DNA of 64,000 nt from Mongoliibacter ruber (GTDB lineage Bacteria > Bacteroidota > Bacteroidia > Cytophagales > Cyclobacteriaceae): NCBI RefSeq assembly GCF_003003005.1, contig NZ_PVTR01000017.1, forward strand, positions 1 to 64,000. Direction: 5' to 3'. Numbering within the stretch: position 1 is the stretch's first letter; each line of letters opens with the position of its first letter. Shown here piece after piece: positions 18,133-27,616 of the stretch. The notes beneath the pieces were generated by a model, which did not search any database, was not told the origin of the DNA, and saw nothing but the letters and a program-made list of their open reading frames with translations. Position numbers and translations under genes: made by a program.

Positions 18133-20072
18133 GCTGCTGAATTTATTTGGAATTCAAAAAATACCTTGGTGCCGCCATGCGTTGTCAATGTAACTTTTCC
18201 ATCGAGTTGTTGTGTCAGTAGTTGTACAAGTTGGGTTCCAAACCCGGTTCCCTTTATGTCCATATTTTTATCCATTCCCACTCCATTATCAGCTAATTCC
18301 AAATATAAATGGGAATCAGTTTCTTTTAGGCAAATGGTAATCGCACCAATCATTTTATCTGGAAAGGCATATTTTAAAGAATTGGTAATCAATTCATTGA
18401 CAATAAGCCCAATTGGAATGGCTCTATCAACATCCAGCTCCAAGGGGCTCATTTCACATTTCAAAACAATTCTATTTGTCGCATTAAATGAATCAATTAT
18501 AAAGCCTCCAAGGTCTTCAAAGTAATTCTTCATTTCTATTGCTGCCAGATTTTCCCCCTGATAAAGGTTTTGATGAATCATCCCCATACTCTGTACCCTG
18601 TTTTGACTTTCTATCATAATATCATGAAGCTCTTGATCTTCAATCTGTGAAGTTTGCAGAGAAAGTAGGCTTGATATGGTTTCCAGGTTATTTTTTACCC
18701 TGTGGTGTATCTCCTTTAACAAAAATTCCTTCTCCTTGTTTTGCTTTTCCAATATCAAACTATACCTTTTCCTACGGATAAAATATCTGTAAAGAATAAA
18801 CAAGAAAAGCAACATGACACCAACCAAAACAAGTGTAAACACTTGAATTACATTTTGTTGCCTCAACCTGGACATTTGTAGCAAAATGGTATTTTCTTTT
18901 TGGCTTACTTCCATTTCAGTCTGCAGTTGAGCAATCCTCTGATCTGCTTCTGCATTGAAAACAAGTTGGTTCAATTCATGATATTTTTTATAAGCTTCGA
19001 AAGATTCTTTGAAGTTATTTCTTCCCTCAAAGGCCTTACTCAACTCCTTATACATCAAACTTAAGTAGTACATGTCTCCAAAATCATCCCCAGCAGTCCT
19101 TATACTACTTTGTAAATAGGCTATAGAAGATTCGAAATTGCCTTCTTGATTCTTCAATTTCCCAAGGGAAAGCAAAGACCGAGTGACCATAAAATCATTT
19201 TGAAGTAATTCAGCATATTTCAAGGCTTCTTTACCCGATTTTTCCGCTTTTTCAAGCTCTCCAGTCTGGCTATACAATTCCGATAGTGCAATATATGTAT
19301 CACTCAGATTGTTATAGAAACCATATTTTTCACCTATCATGGCAGATTTTTGAAAATATGGCAATGCTTCATTAAATCTATGAAGCTCCACCAGGTTGTT
19401 GCCCAAAACGTGTAAGGTAAAATCGAAATCAAGATCATGCAATCCCCTTTCTTCAAACAATGCAAGAGACTTTTTCCCATATTCTACTCCCTTTTCGAAC
19501 TTCCCTTGCTTCCAAAAAAGGTTGCTCATATCGGAATAGGCTATCGCTATTGCTTTTTTGTTTTGGTATTTTTCTCCTAGTTTCAAAGTTTCAGTCGCAA
19601 ACTCAAAAGCTTTAGCTAATTCACCTCTTCTTTCATACACATACCCTAAGTTGGTAAATAGAAACCAAGTTTCAGCTTCTGGAATTTTTTGAAGTGCACT
19701 CCTCAATACCAGTTCTGCATGATCCAATTCCTCCATTCGGAGTAAAATGGCACCTTCCGAGGCTTGCATTCTTCCTTCCCATAATACGTTTTCGGCAGAC
19801 CTGACTTCTTCCAATCCCTGATTGATAATTTCCAATGATTTTTGAAGATTTCTGGTGTGGTAATGATAACCTAAATCATTAATCGCCATAAATCTTATTG
19901 TGTCAGTTTTGATCTTTTCAATGGATTTTTCTAAATCTTCAAGGTATTCTTTACCAAAATTATCAGTATCTACAAAGTAACGAAGAGGATATAACTGTAA
20001 ACCACCGTTCGGTTTTTGGGCCTGAAGATGCAAACAAATGATAAAAAGCACCGGTATAAAAAGTCTCTTCAT
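18129..20072 (-). CDS. TPR-containing HisKA_2-type sensor histidine kinase
   Basis: A 647-residue kinase from the ATG at 20072; a TTG at 20108 would precede a clear signal peptide by 12 residues and is rejected. After the signal peptide come about 360 residues of TPR helices facing the periplasm, a membrane helix near 400-422, and a kinase core with the HHRVKNN motif near residue 455 and an ATPase domain (N-box NELITNSLKYAF, G-box DNGVG, GTGFG). This HisKA_2 architecture is usual with LytTR partners in Bacteroidota. It lies 85 bp from the palindromic site at 20157-20181. Confidence 0.92.
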   Translation of the reverse strand: MKRLFIPVLFIICLHLQAQKPNGGLQLYPLRYFVDTDNFGKEYLEDLEKSIEKIKTDTIRFMAINDLGYHYHTRNLQKSLEIINQGLEEVRSAENVLWEGRMQASEGAILLRMEELDHAELVLRSALQKIPEAETWFLFTNLGYVYERRGELAKAFEFATETLKLGEKYQNKKAIAIAYSDMSNLFWKQGKFEKGVEYGKKSLALFEERGLHDLDFDFTLHVLGNNLVELHRFNEALPYFQKSAMIGEKYGFYNNLSDTYIALSELYSQTGELEKAEKSGKEALKYAELLQNDFMVTRSLLSLGKLKNQEGNFESSIAYLQSSIRTAGDDFGDMYYLSLMYKELSKAFEGRNNFKESFEAYKKYHELNQLVFNAEADQRIAQLQTEMEVSQKENTILLQMSRLRQQNVIQVFTLVLVGVMLLFLFILYRYFIRRKRYSLILEKQNKEKEFLLKEIHHRVKNNLETISSLLSLQTSQIEDQELHDIMIESQNRVQSMGMIHQNLYQGENLAAIEMKNYFEDLGGFIIDSFNATNRIVLKCEMSPLELDVDRAIPIGLIVNELITNSLKYAFPDKMIGAITICLKETDSHLYLELADNGVGMDKNMDIKGTGFGTQLVQLLTQQLDGKVTLTTHGGTKVFFEFQINSAA

Positions 20073-20156
20073 ATGATAAATATAAAATAAAAAGCTTTTG
20101 AATATCAATTATTTGCATTTTAAAAAATAAATCTCGGAAAGAAAATAATCAGTTTG

Positions 20157-20181
20157 GGACAATAATACAGTGGTTTCGTCC
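20157..20181. promoter_or_regulatory. GGAC-N17-GTCC palindromic operator candidate
   Basis: Half-sites GGAC (20157-20160, extended to GGGAC) and GTCC (20178-20181) are 21 bp apart, two helical turns. The site lies in the 173-bp divergent region between the kinase/LytTR operon (start 20072) and the secreted TPR gene (start 20246), so it can serve both. The inner sequence AATAATACAGTGGTTTC is close to those at 45463 and 46219. Confidence 0.55.
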
Positions 20182-20245
20182 AACTCTGTTAGCTTATCTT
20201 CTGCTTCTTGATCAAATTCATTACCTCAACACGATATATAAAATT

Positions 20246-21016
20246 ATGAAAAATGCCCTAATACTTATCTTCTTCCTTTTTGGAAGCCAATCTATGTATG
20301 CTCAGGAATACTTTCTTCCAATATCTACCGATTCGGAAACAGCGAAACAGCATTACAAAGAAGCCTTACATGCTGCACAGCATGCAGATATTGCAGGCTA
20401 CAATGAATCCATCAAAAAAGCCGTAGCAGACGATCCTGAATTCTTTATGGCCTACGCACATTTGGCTTTAGGCATGGCAAGTATGAATCAGGAGGAAGCC
20501 TTTAAAGAAGCTGCCTCAAAAGCCTTGGCTATCTCGGAAAACAAATTAAACCCTGCTGAAAAATCTATTCGAAAAGGGGTAAAGCGTTTGGTAGATAATC
20601 CAAAAGCTGATCTTACTCCAGTCTTGGATGAATTGAAACAAAACTACCAAGAAGTACCACAGGTGTATGAATTAGGATTGTTTATCAATTATTGGATCAA
20701 TCAAGACTATCAAGCAGCTGCAGAAAACGGAAATATGCTCGTCAAATTAAGCCCAAAAAACGCTGGTGGATACAATATGTTGGGATATGCCTTGATGGAA
20801 TCCGGGGATATGAAATCTGCAAAATCTGCCTTCGAAAACTACATCAAACTGGCTCCTGACGAAGCCAATGCCTATGACAGCATGGGAGAATATTATATGA
20901 ATGTCAAGGATTATAAAAAGTCAGCAAAGCACTATGAAAAAGCCACCCAACTCGGGATGGAAGCCTCTCGGGAAAGAGCCGAGGAAGCCAAGCGCTTAAT
21001 GGCAGTGAAAAAATAA
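20246..21016 (+). CDS. Secreted TPR protein
   Basis: A 256-residue exported protein with a signal peptide ending near YAQ (residues 1-19) and helical repeats over the rest; the last three TPRs (about 150-245) are the clearest. TPR proteins act as protein-binding scaffolds, here in the periplasm or outer membrane. It is divergent from the kinase/LytTR operon and shares the GGAC-N17-GTCC site, which ends 65 bp before its start. The kinase opposite also has a periplasmic TPR region, so the two could share a ligand; this is only inference. Confidence 0.8.
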   Translation: MKNALILIFFLFGSQSMYAQEYFLPISTDSETAKQHYKEALHAAQHADIAGYNESIKKAVADDPEFFMAYAHLALGMASMNQEEAFKEAASKALAISENKLNPAEKSIRKGVKRLVDNPKADLTPVLDELKQNYQEVPQVYELGLFINYWINQDYQAAAENGNMLVKLSPKNAGGYNMLGYALMESGDMKSAKSAFENYIKLAPDEANAYDSMGEYYMNVKDYKKSAKHYEKATQLGMEASRERAEEAKRLMAVKK

Positions 21017-21108
21017 ACTTAAAATAAATGGATCAGACTGGGGTATATCAGTTTTGAATCTCAGTCTAGCCATTTAATTACTTGATCTTATCAAAAAAAG
21101 CGCATAAA

Positions 21109-21504
21109 ATGAATTCTAAAAAACCAGTTTTTTTCCAACTCCGCCCAGAAGTTGAGCAAGCCTACGGCTATTCTCATGCAGTCAAAATCGGAAACAGCAT
21201 CAAAGTATCCGGTGCCGTCAGCATGGACGATGAAGGTGGTCCGACGGCGGTGGGCGATTTCTTTCAACAGATGAAGAACTGTTATTCCGATCTGGACAAA
21301 GTGCTAAAACACTATGGCTGTACCTTTGACGATGTGGTGGTAGAGAATGTATTTACAACTGATATGCCGGCATTTCTAGAACATGCGGCCTTCAGAAACA
21401 GCATATACACGAAGCAGTTTCCCACTGGATCCTGGATAGAAGTCAAAGGCCTAGCTTTGCCTGAACTTTTGATCGAAATCGAATTGGAGGTGCTTAAACC
21501 ATGA
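21109..21504 (+). CDS. RidA family protein
   Basis: A 131-residue protein from the ATG at 21109; a longer version starting at 21082 adds nine residues without support. It matches the RidA/YjgF/UK114 family of small trimeric enamine/imine deaminases that clear reactive 2-aminoacrylate-type intermediates. The family core is visible in IKVSGAVSMDD, the KNCYSDLDKVLKHYG helix and the C-terminal IEVKGLALPELLIEIE strand. The arginine typical of archetypal RidA near the C-terminus is not evident, so it may belong to one of the Rid subfamilies of unknown substrate. Confidence 0.85.
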   Translation: MNSKKPVFFQLRPEVEQAYGYSHAVKIGNSIKVSGAVSMDDEGGPTAVGDFFQQMKNCYSDLDKVLKHYGCTFDDVVVENVFTTDMPAFLEHAAFRNSIYTKQFPTGSWIEVKGLALPELLIEIELEVLKP

Positions 21505-21509
21505 TAGCC

Positions 21510-21542
21510 AACTTTCCCAAAGTTCCAAACTTTGGGAAAGTT
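21510..21542 (+). terminator. Long palindrome after the RidA gene
   Basis: Perfect arms of 15 bp (AACTTTCCCAAAGTT and AACTTTGGGAAAGTT) with a 3-bp loop, 6 bp after the stop codon. The following sequence is only moderately T-rich, so termination is likely but not certain; it could also be a dispersed palindrome. Confidence 0.6.
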
Positions 21543-21721
21543 TCAAATTGCTATTTTCACAGATAGTATTCTTCAATGAATTGAGGAGAATTTAATTAAT
21601 TGGATTTTCATATATTGATCCATCATAAGTCAGAGAGCAGATAAATTATAATTTTGTCTCCCACTTTGGCTATTTCTAAAAATTCAGAGCAAACATCTTT
21701 TGATTAAATTATCAATTCAAA

Positions 21722-23023
21722 ATGAAATCACCCTTACTTTCAATCTTCTTTTTGCTGTTTGTCAATTCTGTCTTAGCCCAAGTCAGCTTTTCCACCGACC
21801 AAATCAGGGTCAATGAGCAACGCATCGAGCAACGGATTCAGGAGTTTGCCAAATTCGGAATAAATGAAAAAGGAGAGCCTTTTCGGGTAGCCTACAGCCA
21901 AGGTGACATTGAAGGGAGAGCATACTTTATGGACCTGATGAAAAAGGCAGGATTGGAGGTACATATTGATTACGCCGGCAATATCATTGGAAAAAAAGCA
22001 GGAAAAGACCCTTCCAAAAAACCTATAGCTTTTGGTTCTCACCTTGACATGGTCCCCAAAGGGGGAAATTATGATGGTACTTTTGGTTCATTTACTGCGC
22101 TTGAAATCATTGAAGTATTGAACGAACACAATATCATCACCAACCATCCCTTGGAAGTTTTGATTTTCCAGAATGAAGAAGGGGGATTGGTAGGCAGCCA
22201 GGCTATGACAGGAAATCTCAAAAAGGAGGCATTGTCACAAAAGAGCGCCAGTGGTTTGACCATTGAAGAAGGTATCAGGGCAATAGGTGGAAACCCCGAA
22301 AGGCTGGATGAAGTAATCCGGAAAAAAGGTGATTTGGCCGCATTTCTGGAAATTCACATTGAGCAAAGTAAGGTCTTGGAATCCCAAGGCATCGATGTGG
22401 CAATCATAGAAGGAATCGTCGGAATTGAAGATTGGGACATTACTGTCACAGGAATGGCCAACCATGCAGGCAGCACCCCCATGAACGACAGGCAAGATGC
22501 GCTTATAGCTGCGTCCAAATTGGTGTTGGCAGTCAATGAAGTGGTCAACAGCTACGATGGAGCCCAAGTAGGGAGTGTAGGTAAAATTTCAGTGCCATCA
22601 GGTGCCCCCAATATCATTCCCGGAAAAGTGGAAATGAGCTTGCAGATGAGAGACATTTCTACCGAAAAGATCATGAAAATGTATGCCGATATCGAAAAAC
22701 GGGCAGAAGAGATTGCGAAGGAAACCCATACTGAAATAGGATTTAAAAACCTCAATTTGGGTACCACGCCAACCATAGCAAGCAAAGAAATCCAGGACAA
22801 AATGATACAGGCTGCCGAATCACTCGACATATCTTATATCAAAATGCAAAGCGGTGCCGGACACGATGTACAGGAAATGGCTTTATTGGGTCCGATCGGG
22901 CTAGTTTTTATCCCGAGCAAAGACGGCATCAGCCACAACTCTAGCGAATATTCCTCCCCATCCCAAATGGCCAAAGGCGCTGATGTGATGTTGCGTACAG
23001 TGTTACTGTTGGATGAAGGTTGA
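21722..23023 (+). CDS. Secreted M20-family amidohydrolase (carbamoylase/allantoate amidohydrolase-like)
   Basis: A 433-residue zinc-dependent hydrolase of the M20/hydantoinase-carbamoylase type. Metal-ligand positions are visible as H107 in GSHLDM, D118 in GGNYDG, E152/E153 in NEEGG, H212 in HIEQSKVLE and a final histidine in the SHNSSEY region; the dimer-forming lid domain lies in the middle with the NHAGSTPM motif. Family members release ammonia or carbamoyl groups from N-carbamoyl amino acids, allantoate or ureidoglycine. The signal peptide (1-19, ending VLA) is unusual for the cytosolic members and points to an envelope enzyme. Substrate is not predictable. Confidence 0.88.
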   Translation: MKSPLLSIFFLLFVNSVLAQVSFSTDQIRVNEQRIEQRIQEFAKFGINEKGEPFRVAYSQGDIEGRAYFMDLMKKAGLEVHIDYAGNIIGKKAGKDPSKKPIAFGSHLDMVPKGGNYDGTFGSFTALEIIEVLNEHNIITNHPLEVLIFQNEEGGLVGSQAMTGNLKKEALSQKSASGLTIEEGIRAIGGNPERLDEVIRKKGDLAAFLEIHIEQSKVLESQGIDVAIIEGIVGIEDWDITVTGMANHAGSTPMNDRQDALIAASKLVLAVNEVVNSYDGAQVGSVGKISVPSGAPNIIPGKVEMSLQMRDISTEKIMKMYADIEKRAEEIAKETHTEIGFKNLNLGTTPTIASKEIQDKMIQAAESLDISYIKMQSGAGHDVQEMALLGPIGLVFIPSKDGISHNSSEYSSPSQMAKGADVMLRTVLLLDEG

Positions 23024-23059
23024 AATATCCATTCTTAACTTCCTAAAATATAACAAAAA

Positions 23060-23087
23060 CAACCCTCCTACTTTCGTAGAAGGGTTG
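23060..23087 (-). terminator. Terminator between convergent genes
   Basis: Arms CAACCCTCCTAC (23060-23071) and GTAGAAGGGTTG (23076-23087) pair with one mismatch. On the minus strand the hairpin is followed by a T-rich tract (23044-23059), so it fits the end of the small minus-strand gene at 23202; it may also stop the amidohydrolase transcript. Confidence 0.7.
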
Positions 23088-23201
23088 CGCATTAAAATCG
23101 AATTTCTCTGAATCTTAGAGCACTCGATTAGGCTGAAGTTCACACATTAAAGCCCCGTACTTTAATAATGGCTTTCATATCAGCTTTACGTTCAATTTCA
23201 A

Positions 23202-23423
23202 TTATCTCTTCGTTTCTTGGTTTCTTTCTCCGGAAGAACCCTGACCTTTAGAAGGAGCGTCTTGTTGTCTCCTTTTTTCGTCATCACGTGCAGATTTCTG
23301 ATCAGCCTCTCTTCTATTGCGTTCAGTTTGATTCATGTCGCTTTTTCCTGATTCCTGATTGGCCTGCTCTTGCTTTCTTTCTTCATTTTGGGCATTGCGA
23401 TTTTGATCTTTTTGTTGGCTCAT
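23202..23423 (-). CDS. Small disordered, highly charged protein
   Basis: A 73-residue protein made almost wholly of Q, N, E, K, R, D and S, with no hydrophobic core, so it should be intrinsically disordered. The composition resembles small hydrophilic stress or desiccation proteins, but I do not recognise a family. It has its own terminator. Coding status is supported by the clean position between convergent and tandem genes, not by homology. Confidence 0.55.
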   Translation of the reverse strand: MSQQKDQNRNAQNEERKQEQANQESGKSDMNQTERNRREADQKSARDDEKRRQQDAPSKGQGSSGERNQETKR

Positions 23424-23568
23424 GTTTTCTGTTATTAAGGTTAGAATTAATTGTATTCAAATTTACTTTCCCTTAATAATCATTGTATTACATAAAATCT
23501 CAAAAAGGTTATAAAATTCTTGGTTTAATGGCTTTGGAACGACATCATTTTCAGTTGCATGCGACAAG

Positions 23569-24693
23569 TTATCTTTCGCTGTTTGGAATCTCCCACCAAT
23601 TATTGGTTGGGCTAATGCCAGGTACAACTCTTTCACCCATAATGGGCGTCACCAATTCGATGTTATTTTCTGCTGCCATATCAGCAACCATTAGAATTGA
23701 TTCATCCCAGGAGTGCATTGCCAAATCAAAGGCGCCCCAATGTATGGGAAATAGGAGCTTTGTATCTATATCCTGACACAACTGAATGACCTGATCAGGA
23801 AAGAGGTGGGTCAAAGGCCATCCTTTGTTCCAGCCATCTATTTCCACAAAAGCCAAGTCAAAGGGGCCATATTTTTCTCTTATCTCTTTCAGATGTGTGC
23901 CGTATCCGGTATCGCCACTTACAAACAGGTTTTTGTCAGCACCTTTAATAACAAAAGAGGCCCAAAGAGTTTTGTTTCTATCATTATAACTTCTGCTTGT
24001 GTAGTGTATTCCCGGAAGAGCAGTGATTTGCAAAGAACCAACAGTCTTGGCATCATGCCAACCCAACTCGCTGATGTTGTTTTTCTGAATACCCCAGCCT
24101 TCCAATCTTGCACCTACACCAAGAGGCACGAGAAATTGTGTGTTTCTAGATGCGAGGAATCTCATGGTAGCAGCCTCCAAATGATCATAATGGTCATGGG
24201 TAATGACCACCAAATCAATCTCAGGCAGTTCTTCTCTTTTGATAGGAGACTCATCAAACCTTCTTAAAATAAACGGTAGAGGACCTCCATTTTCCAAGAC
24301 AGGGTCGAATAAGATCCGCTTTCCATCAAGCTCCAAAATAAATGAGGAGTGACCAAACCACCAAGCAGCAAAATCCGAAGGTATTTCTGAAAAATCACTT
24401 TTGGAAATCATCTTTTTGGGTAATGGAAACCCCGGCGCATTTGGTGAAGTTTTAAAAAACCGTGCAGGACCTGCATCGCCACCTGTAGTTTGTTCCGGAT
24501 AATAAGGCAATTCCTCTGGACTTAAAAACTGGTCGGTATCTGAATCATAATATGACAGCCCGGAAAATCTTGCTTTACGGTCTTCCAAGGAATCCAAACT
24601 GCCCATCTGTCTACTTACATAATATGCCAAGCTCCCTATTACCATCAAAAGTATGGCTAAGGTCCATAGTGCTATTTTCAATATTTTCTTCAT
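23569..24693 (-). CDS. Membrane-anchored MBL-fold hydrolase (NAPE-PLD/UlaG-like)
   Basis: A 374-residue protein with an N-terminal membrane anchor (5-25) and a metallo-beta-lactamase fold. The zinc motif H166-D-H168-Y-D170-H171 is intact, with further ligands in SGDTGYG and the LFPIHWGAFDLA stretch. The WFGHSSFILELDGKRILFDP segment (112-131) is typical of the N-acyl-phosphatidylethanolamine phospholipase D/UlaG-like branch, so a lipid or lactone substrate is possible. No neighbouring gene narrows this further. Confidence 0.85.
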   Translation of the reverse strand: MKKILKIALWTLAILLMVIGSLAYYVSRQMGSLDSLEDRKARFSGLSYYDSDTDQFLSPEELPYYPEQTTGGDAGPARFFKTSPNAPGFPLPKKMISKSDFSEIPSDFAAWWFGHSSFILELDGKRILFDPVLENGGPLPFILRRFDESPIKREELPEIDLVVITHDHYDHLEAATMRFLASRNTQFLVPLGVGARLEGWGIQKNNISELGWHDAKTVGSLQITALPGIHYTSRSYNDRNKTLWASFVIKGADKNLFVSGDTGYGTHLKEIREKYGPFDLAFVEIDGWNKGWPLTHLFPDQVIQLCQDIDTKLLFPIHWGAFDLAMHSWDESILMVADMAAENNIELVTPIMGERVVPGISPTNNWWEIPNSER

Positions 24694-24812
24694 TCCTGTA
24701 AATGATTATTTTGGTGATTCAGTTTTGGAAAAGGTGTATTCGGAGCAGTACCCATCAAACTTACTCCTAGATTCTTTAAGATACTGATTTTAATATTTAC
24801 TCGGTTCCGCTC

Positions 24813-24833
24813 GCTTGCCTACGGTAGGCAGGC
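24813..24833. repeat. GC-rich CTTGCCTACGGTAGGCAGG palindrome
   Basis: A short inverted repeat (GCCTAC against GTAGGC) that stands out in AT-rich intergenic DNA. Related palindromes built on CCTGCC/GGCAGG occur near 32122, 32201, 44029, 45094, 45241 and, within a gene, at 47054-47090. Confidence 0.65.
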
Positions 24834-24953
24834 TGTATCTATTAATGGAAGGACAAAAAAACACAATAAATGCCTTTCCATCTGCCTCTGTGTAAGGAAA
24901 TGAAAATTTGAATAATTGATTTCAATTTTAGGCAAGAATTTTAATTAACAAAA

Positions 24954-25898
24954 CTACTTTGCAGCCAAGAACTTATTCACTTCCAGCCAGTACATAAAAG
25001 CATCAAACCAACGGTTGCTGGTCCTGTCAGGGTTTCCTAGACCAAAACCGTGACCACCGTTCTGGTAAAGGTGGAACTCAACAGGAATTCCCGCCTTGTA
25101 CCAGGACTCGATTACACCTGTCTGACCTAAAAATAGAAAATCATCAGTAGCGATCACATTAAACATAGGTGGGGCATCCTCAGGTACATCGACCGCGCCC
25201 ATACCCCCATAGATAGGGCCTATAAAGGCCAGCTTCATGGTCTTGGAGTGAAGTGTGGAGTGCATGGTCAGGCCAGCACCCGCTGAGAAACCGATCATCC
25301 CTATCCTATCAGTATCGACCCCCCATTCCTCAGCCCTTGAGACGATCATGGCATAGGCTGCTTCCGCATCTTCGAGTTGGTTTGATAGGTTTCGCTGTGG
25401 CGGTGTTGGTGCGGGAGTACTTGATGTAGCACTAGAAGAAGGTGCAGGGGCCGGAGTTCGGGGACGGTTCATCCAAGCCGAAAAATCTTCAAGTTTTTCA
25501 GGAGTTGGGTTGAGCCGGTATTTGAGAACAAAGGCGGCGATTCCCTGCTCTGCAAGGGCCTCTGCGACTTCCCACCCCTCATTGCCCATTGACAGCCAAC
25601 TGAAGCCCCCACCTGGCGCTACGATCACGGCTGTTCCGTTTGCCTTTCCCGGTTCAGGAAGGAATGGAGTAAGCGTGGCTTTAGAAATGTTTCTGGCCAT
25701 CGGGTCACCCCACTGAAGGAACCATGTTTCAGGTGAAGGCTGATTATCAACACTTCCCGTCCCTAGCGGAATTGCATTTGGTTCTTCGGGTGCTTCAAGT
25801 GGATAAATTGTCCCGTCCTGCGCCATAGCATTAGAAACAAAGAAGAGTAATAAGACCATTATGGCCTGTCCGGCAATGATTTTTTTTAGGTAAGACAT
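24954..25898 (-). CDS. Secreted alpha/beta hydrolase (esterase)
   Basis: A 314-residue exported esterase-like protein; a signal peptide ends at MAQ (residue 27). The oxyanion region is VAPGGGF (93-99), the nucleophile is S205 in GFSAG, and the likely acid and base are D252 and H283 in GGHGFG. It resembles acetyl-xylan-type or BD-FAE-type esterases. Residues 147-168 form a proline/alanine/serine-rich low-complexity insertion between core strands, which is unusual for the fold and probably a surface loop. Confidence 0.85.
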   Translation of the reverse strand: MSYLKKIIAGQAIMVLLLFFVSNAMAQDGTIYPLEAPEEPNAIPLGTGSVDNQPSPETWFLQWGDPMARNISKATLTPFLPEPGKANGTAVIVAPGGGFSWLSMGNEGWEVAEALAEQGIAAFVLKYRLNPTPEKLEDFSAWMNRPRTPAPAPSSSATSSTPAPTPPQRNLSNQLEDAEAAYAMIVSRAEEWGVDTDRIGMIGFSAGAGLTMHSTLHSKTMKLAFIGPIYGGMGAVDVPEDAPPMFNVIATDDFLFLGQTGVIESWYKAGIPVEFHLYQNGGHGFGLGNPDRTSNRWFDAFMYWLEVNKFLAAK

Positions 25899-26115
25899 GG
25901 TAAATAGGTTTATTGATGAGAGAAATACTTTTAACTTAGATCACCACCCTTTTTAGATAAAATGTTGTGTTCTGAAGTTTAATGTTGATGAATAAAGATA
26001 CATAAAAATGTCAATTTTACACTTAATTATTTTTGAGGTGATCTTCCAGTGACATAAAATAAAAACCACAGGCACAGAAGTTTTGATAGTGGAGATAACC
26101 TATACCTTTCAAAAA

Positions 26116-26853
26116 TCACTTTTCAAATTTCCATGTCATATTTCTTCTAGGTAAGGTATCCAAAACATCCTTTAACTCTTCCTGATTTTTATATTTCGTT
26201 TGTTCCAAAATTGTTTCTTCAATAGAGAGTTCAAAGGAGTCTGTTTCAAAACACCAAGGTTCTATACAAAGAGTTCCGTTTTTTTGACGGTGTATATAGT
26301 AAGTCTTACCATCAATTGAGGTGTTGATTTCGAGTTTTCGTTCTGTATCAGGAACTTCATCTTTACACAAAATCAAAGAGCAACGGTCACAAAAACTAAG
26401 GAGGGCATAATGGGCTAAAGCTTTCTTTTCTTCAATCCCAAAATAAGCAATAGCTTTTTTGCGAAAGGCCTTTTGTGCATTAAGAAATAGCTTTGCTTTT
26501 ACATTTTTTTCCTTGAGAGATCCATATAAAAAGTCTAAGTGAAAGGAAACCAGCAAAGCTGTCCATATAGATTTACTTTTTGCTTGGACAAAAACCCTTT
26601 TGGCTCTTTTTATGGATTTTATGGCACCTGTGGAATCTTCCGAAAAATCCAATGGTATTCCAAGTTCTGATAGATAGTTTTTTTCCTTGTAATCGAGTTG
26701 TTGGTCATCGTGTTCAACAACTGCCACCAAGGTTTCAAGCCACAAAGGAGGTCTATATTTAACCATTAACTGTTCTGCAATCTTCCCTGCTAATAAGCCA
26801 TGGCTTGCCTGAAAAATGACATGCAATCCTTGATGTGTTTTTCTTACAATCAT
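26116..26853 (-). CDS. DUF3891 family protein
   Basis: A 245-residue soluble protein whose opening residues (IVRKTHQGLHVIFQASHGLLAGKIAEQL) and the following VEHDDQQLDY stretch match DUF3891, a family of unknown function with several conserved histidines and aspartates (H19, H48, D49, D50) that may bind metal. Nothing nearby suggests a pathway. Confidence 0.8.
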   Translation of the reverse strand: MIVRKTHQGLHVIFQASHGLLAGKIAEQLMVKYRPPLWLETLVAVVEHDDQQLDYKEKNYLSELGIPLDFSEDSTGAIKSIKRAKRVFVQAKSKSIWTALLVSFHLDFLYGSLKEKNVKAKLFLNAQKAFRKKAIAYFGIEEKKALAHYALLSFCDRCSLILCKDEVPDTERKLEINTSIDGKTYYIHRQKNGTLCIEPWCFETDSFELSIEETILEQTKYKNQEELKDVLDTLPRRNMTWKFEK

Positions 26854-27226
26854 CTTTATTTCTTTTAATGCTAAAAAAATTCACCTATTCCAACACCTGT
26901 ATTTTCAAAAATATATCAGTATTGATCTTAATATCTGATTCAAAAATATTCAGACTGGGTTCAACAAAAAATATAAACCACAGATCATGCCAATCACTTT
27001 CATTATGGAACCAAGGTATAAATTGTAAGGCAAATGCGATTTCTGAAGTGCTCGCCGGCCTGGGAGAAATAAATTCAATTAGCCCCACATGATAAGGTGG
27101 GATGAACATAAAATCAACCACTAATTAAAGAAATCAAATAAATGTCGGCTCAGACTAACTGCAGAAATAATTTCAATCTATTTGATAACCAAATAAACTC
27201 TTCTGTTACAATCTGGTTCTTCACAA
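26854..27226. repeat. Intergenic region with a REP-like remnant
   Basis: The stretch around 27065-27100 (AATTCAATTAGCCCCACAT followed by an imperfect GTGGG arm) is a degenerate copy of the palindrome that caps the transposase units at 36888 and 38041. The rest is AT-rich and shows no credible gene; a minus-strand frame here merely reads through the repeat. Confidence 0.6.
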
Positions 27227-27616
27227 ATGGAACCTTATGCAATCATTGAAGAATCTGATTTCCCAATTATTTGGATTCGTTTTACAGGCAATAAAAGCAC
27301 TGACCAAAACTTTCAAACTTATCTGGACCAAACTAAATCCTGTTATCGGTTCAAAAAGCCATTGGCTATTATTTTTGATGCTTCAAACGCGGTCATACCC
27401 TCACTTTCACATCAAAAAATGCAAGCTGATTGGCTCAGGGAAAATAAGGAACTGATGACAACTTACTGCACGGGGACAGCTTATGTTATCCCCAACCCAG
27501 CCATTCGAGTCCTCTTAAATGTGATTTTTTCATTTCAAAAGCAACCTGTTCCGTACAAGATTTTCGAAAATGTGCTTGAGGCAAAGGCATGGGTGCAAGT
27601 CCTAGTTCTGAAATAG
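27227..27616 (+). CDS. Small STAS/SpoIIAA-like protein
   Basis: A 129-residue soluble protein. The alternation of strands and helices, with IIFDASNAV in the centre, resembles the STAS-like/SpoIIAA-like single-domain proteins common in Bacteroidota, but similarity is weak and I call the fold only tentatively. It has no operon partner. Confidence 0.6.
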   Translation: MEPYAIIEESDFPIIWIRFTGNKSTDQNFQTYLDQTKSCYRFKKPLAIIFDASNAVIPSLSHQKMQADWLRENKELMTTYCTGTAYVIPNPAIRVLLNVIFSFQKQPVPYKIFENVLEAKAWVQVLVLK

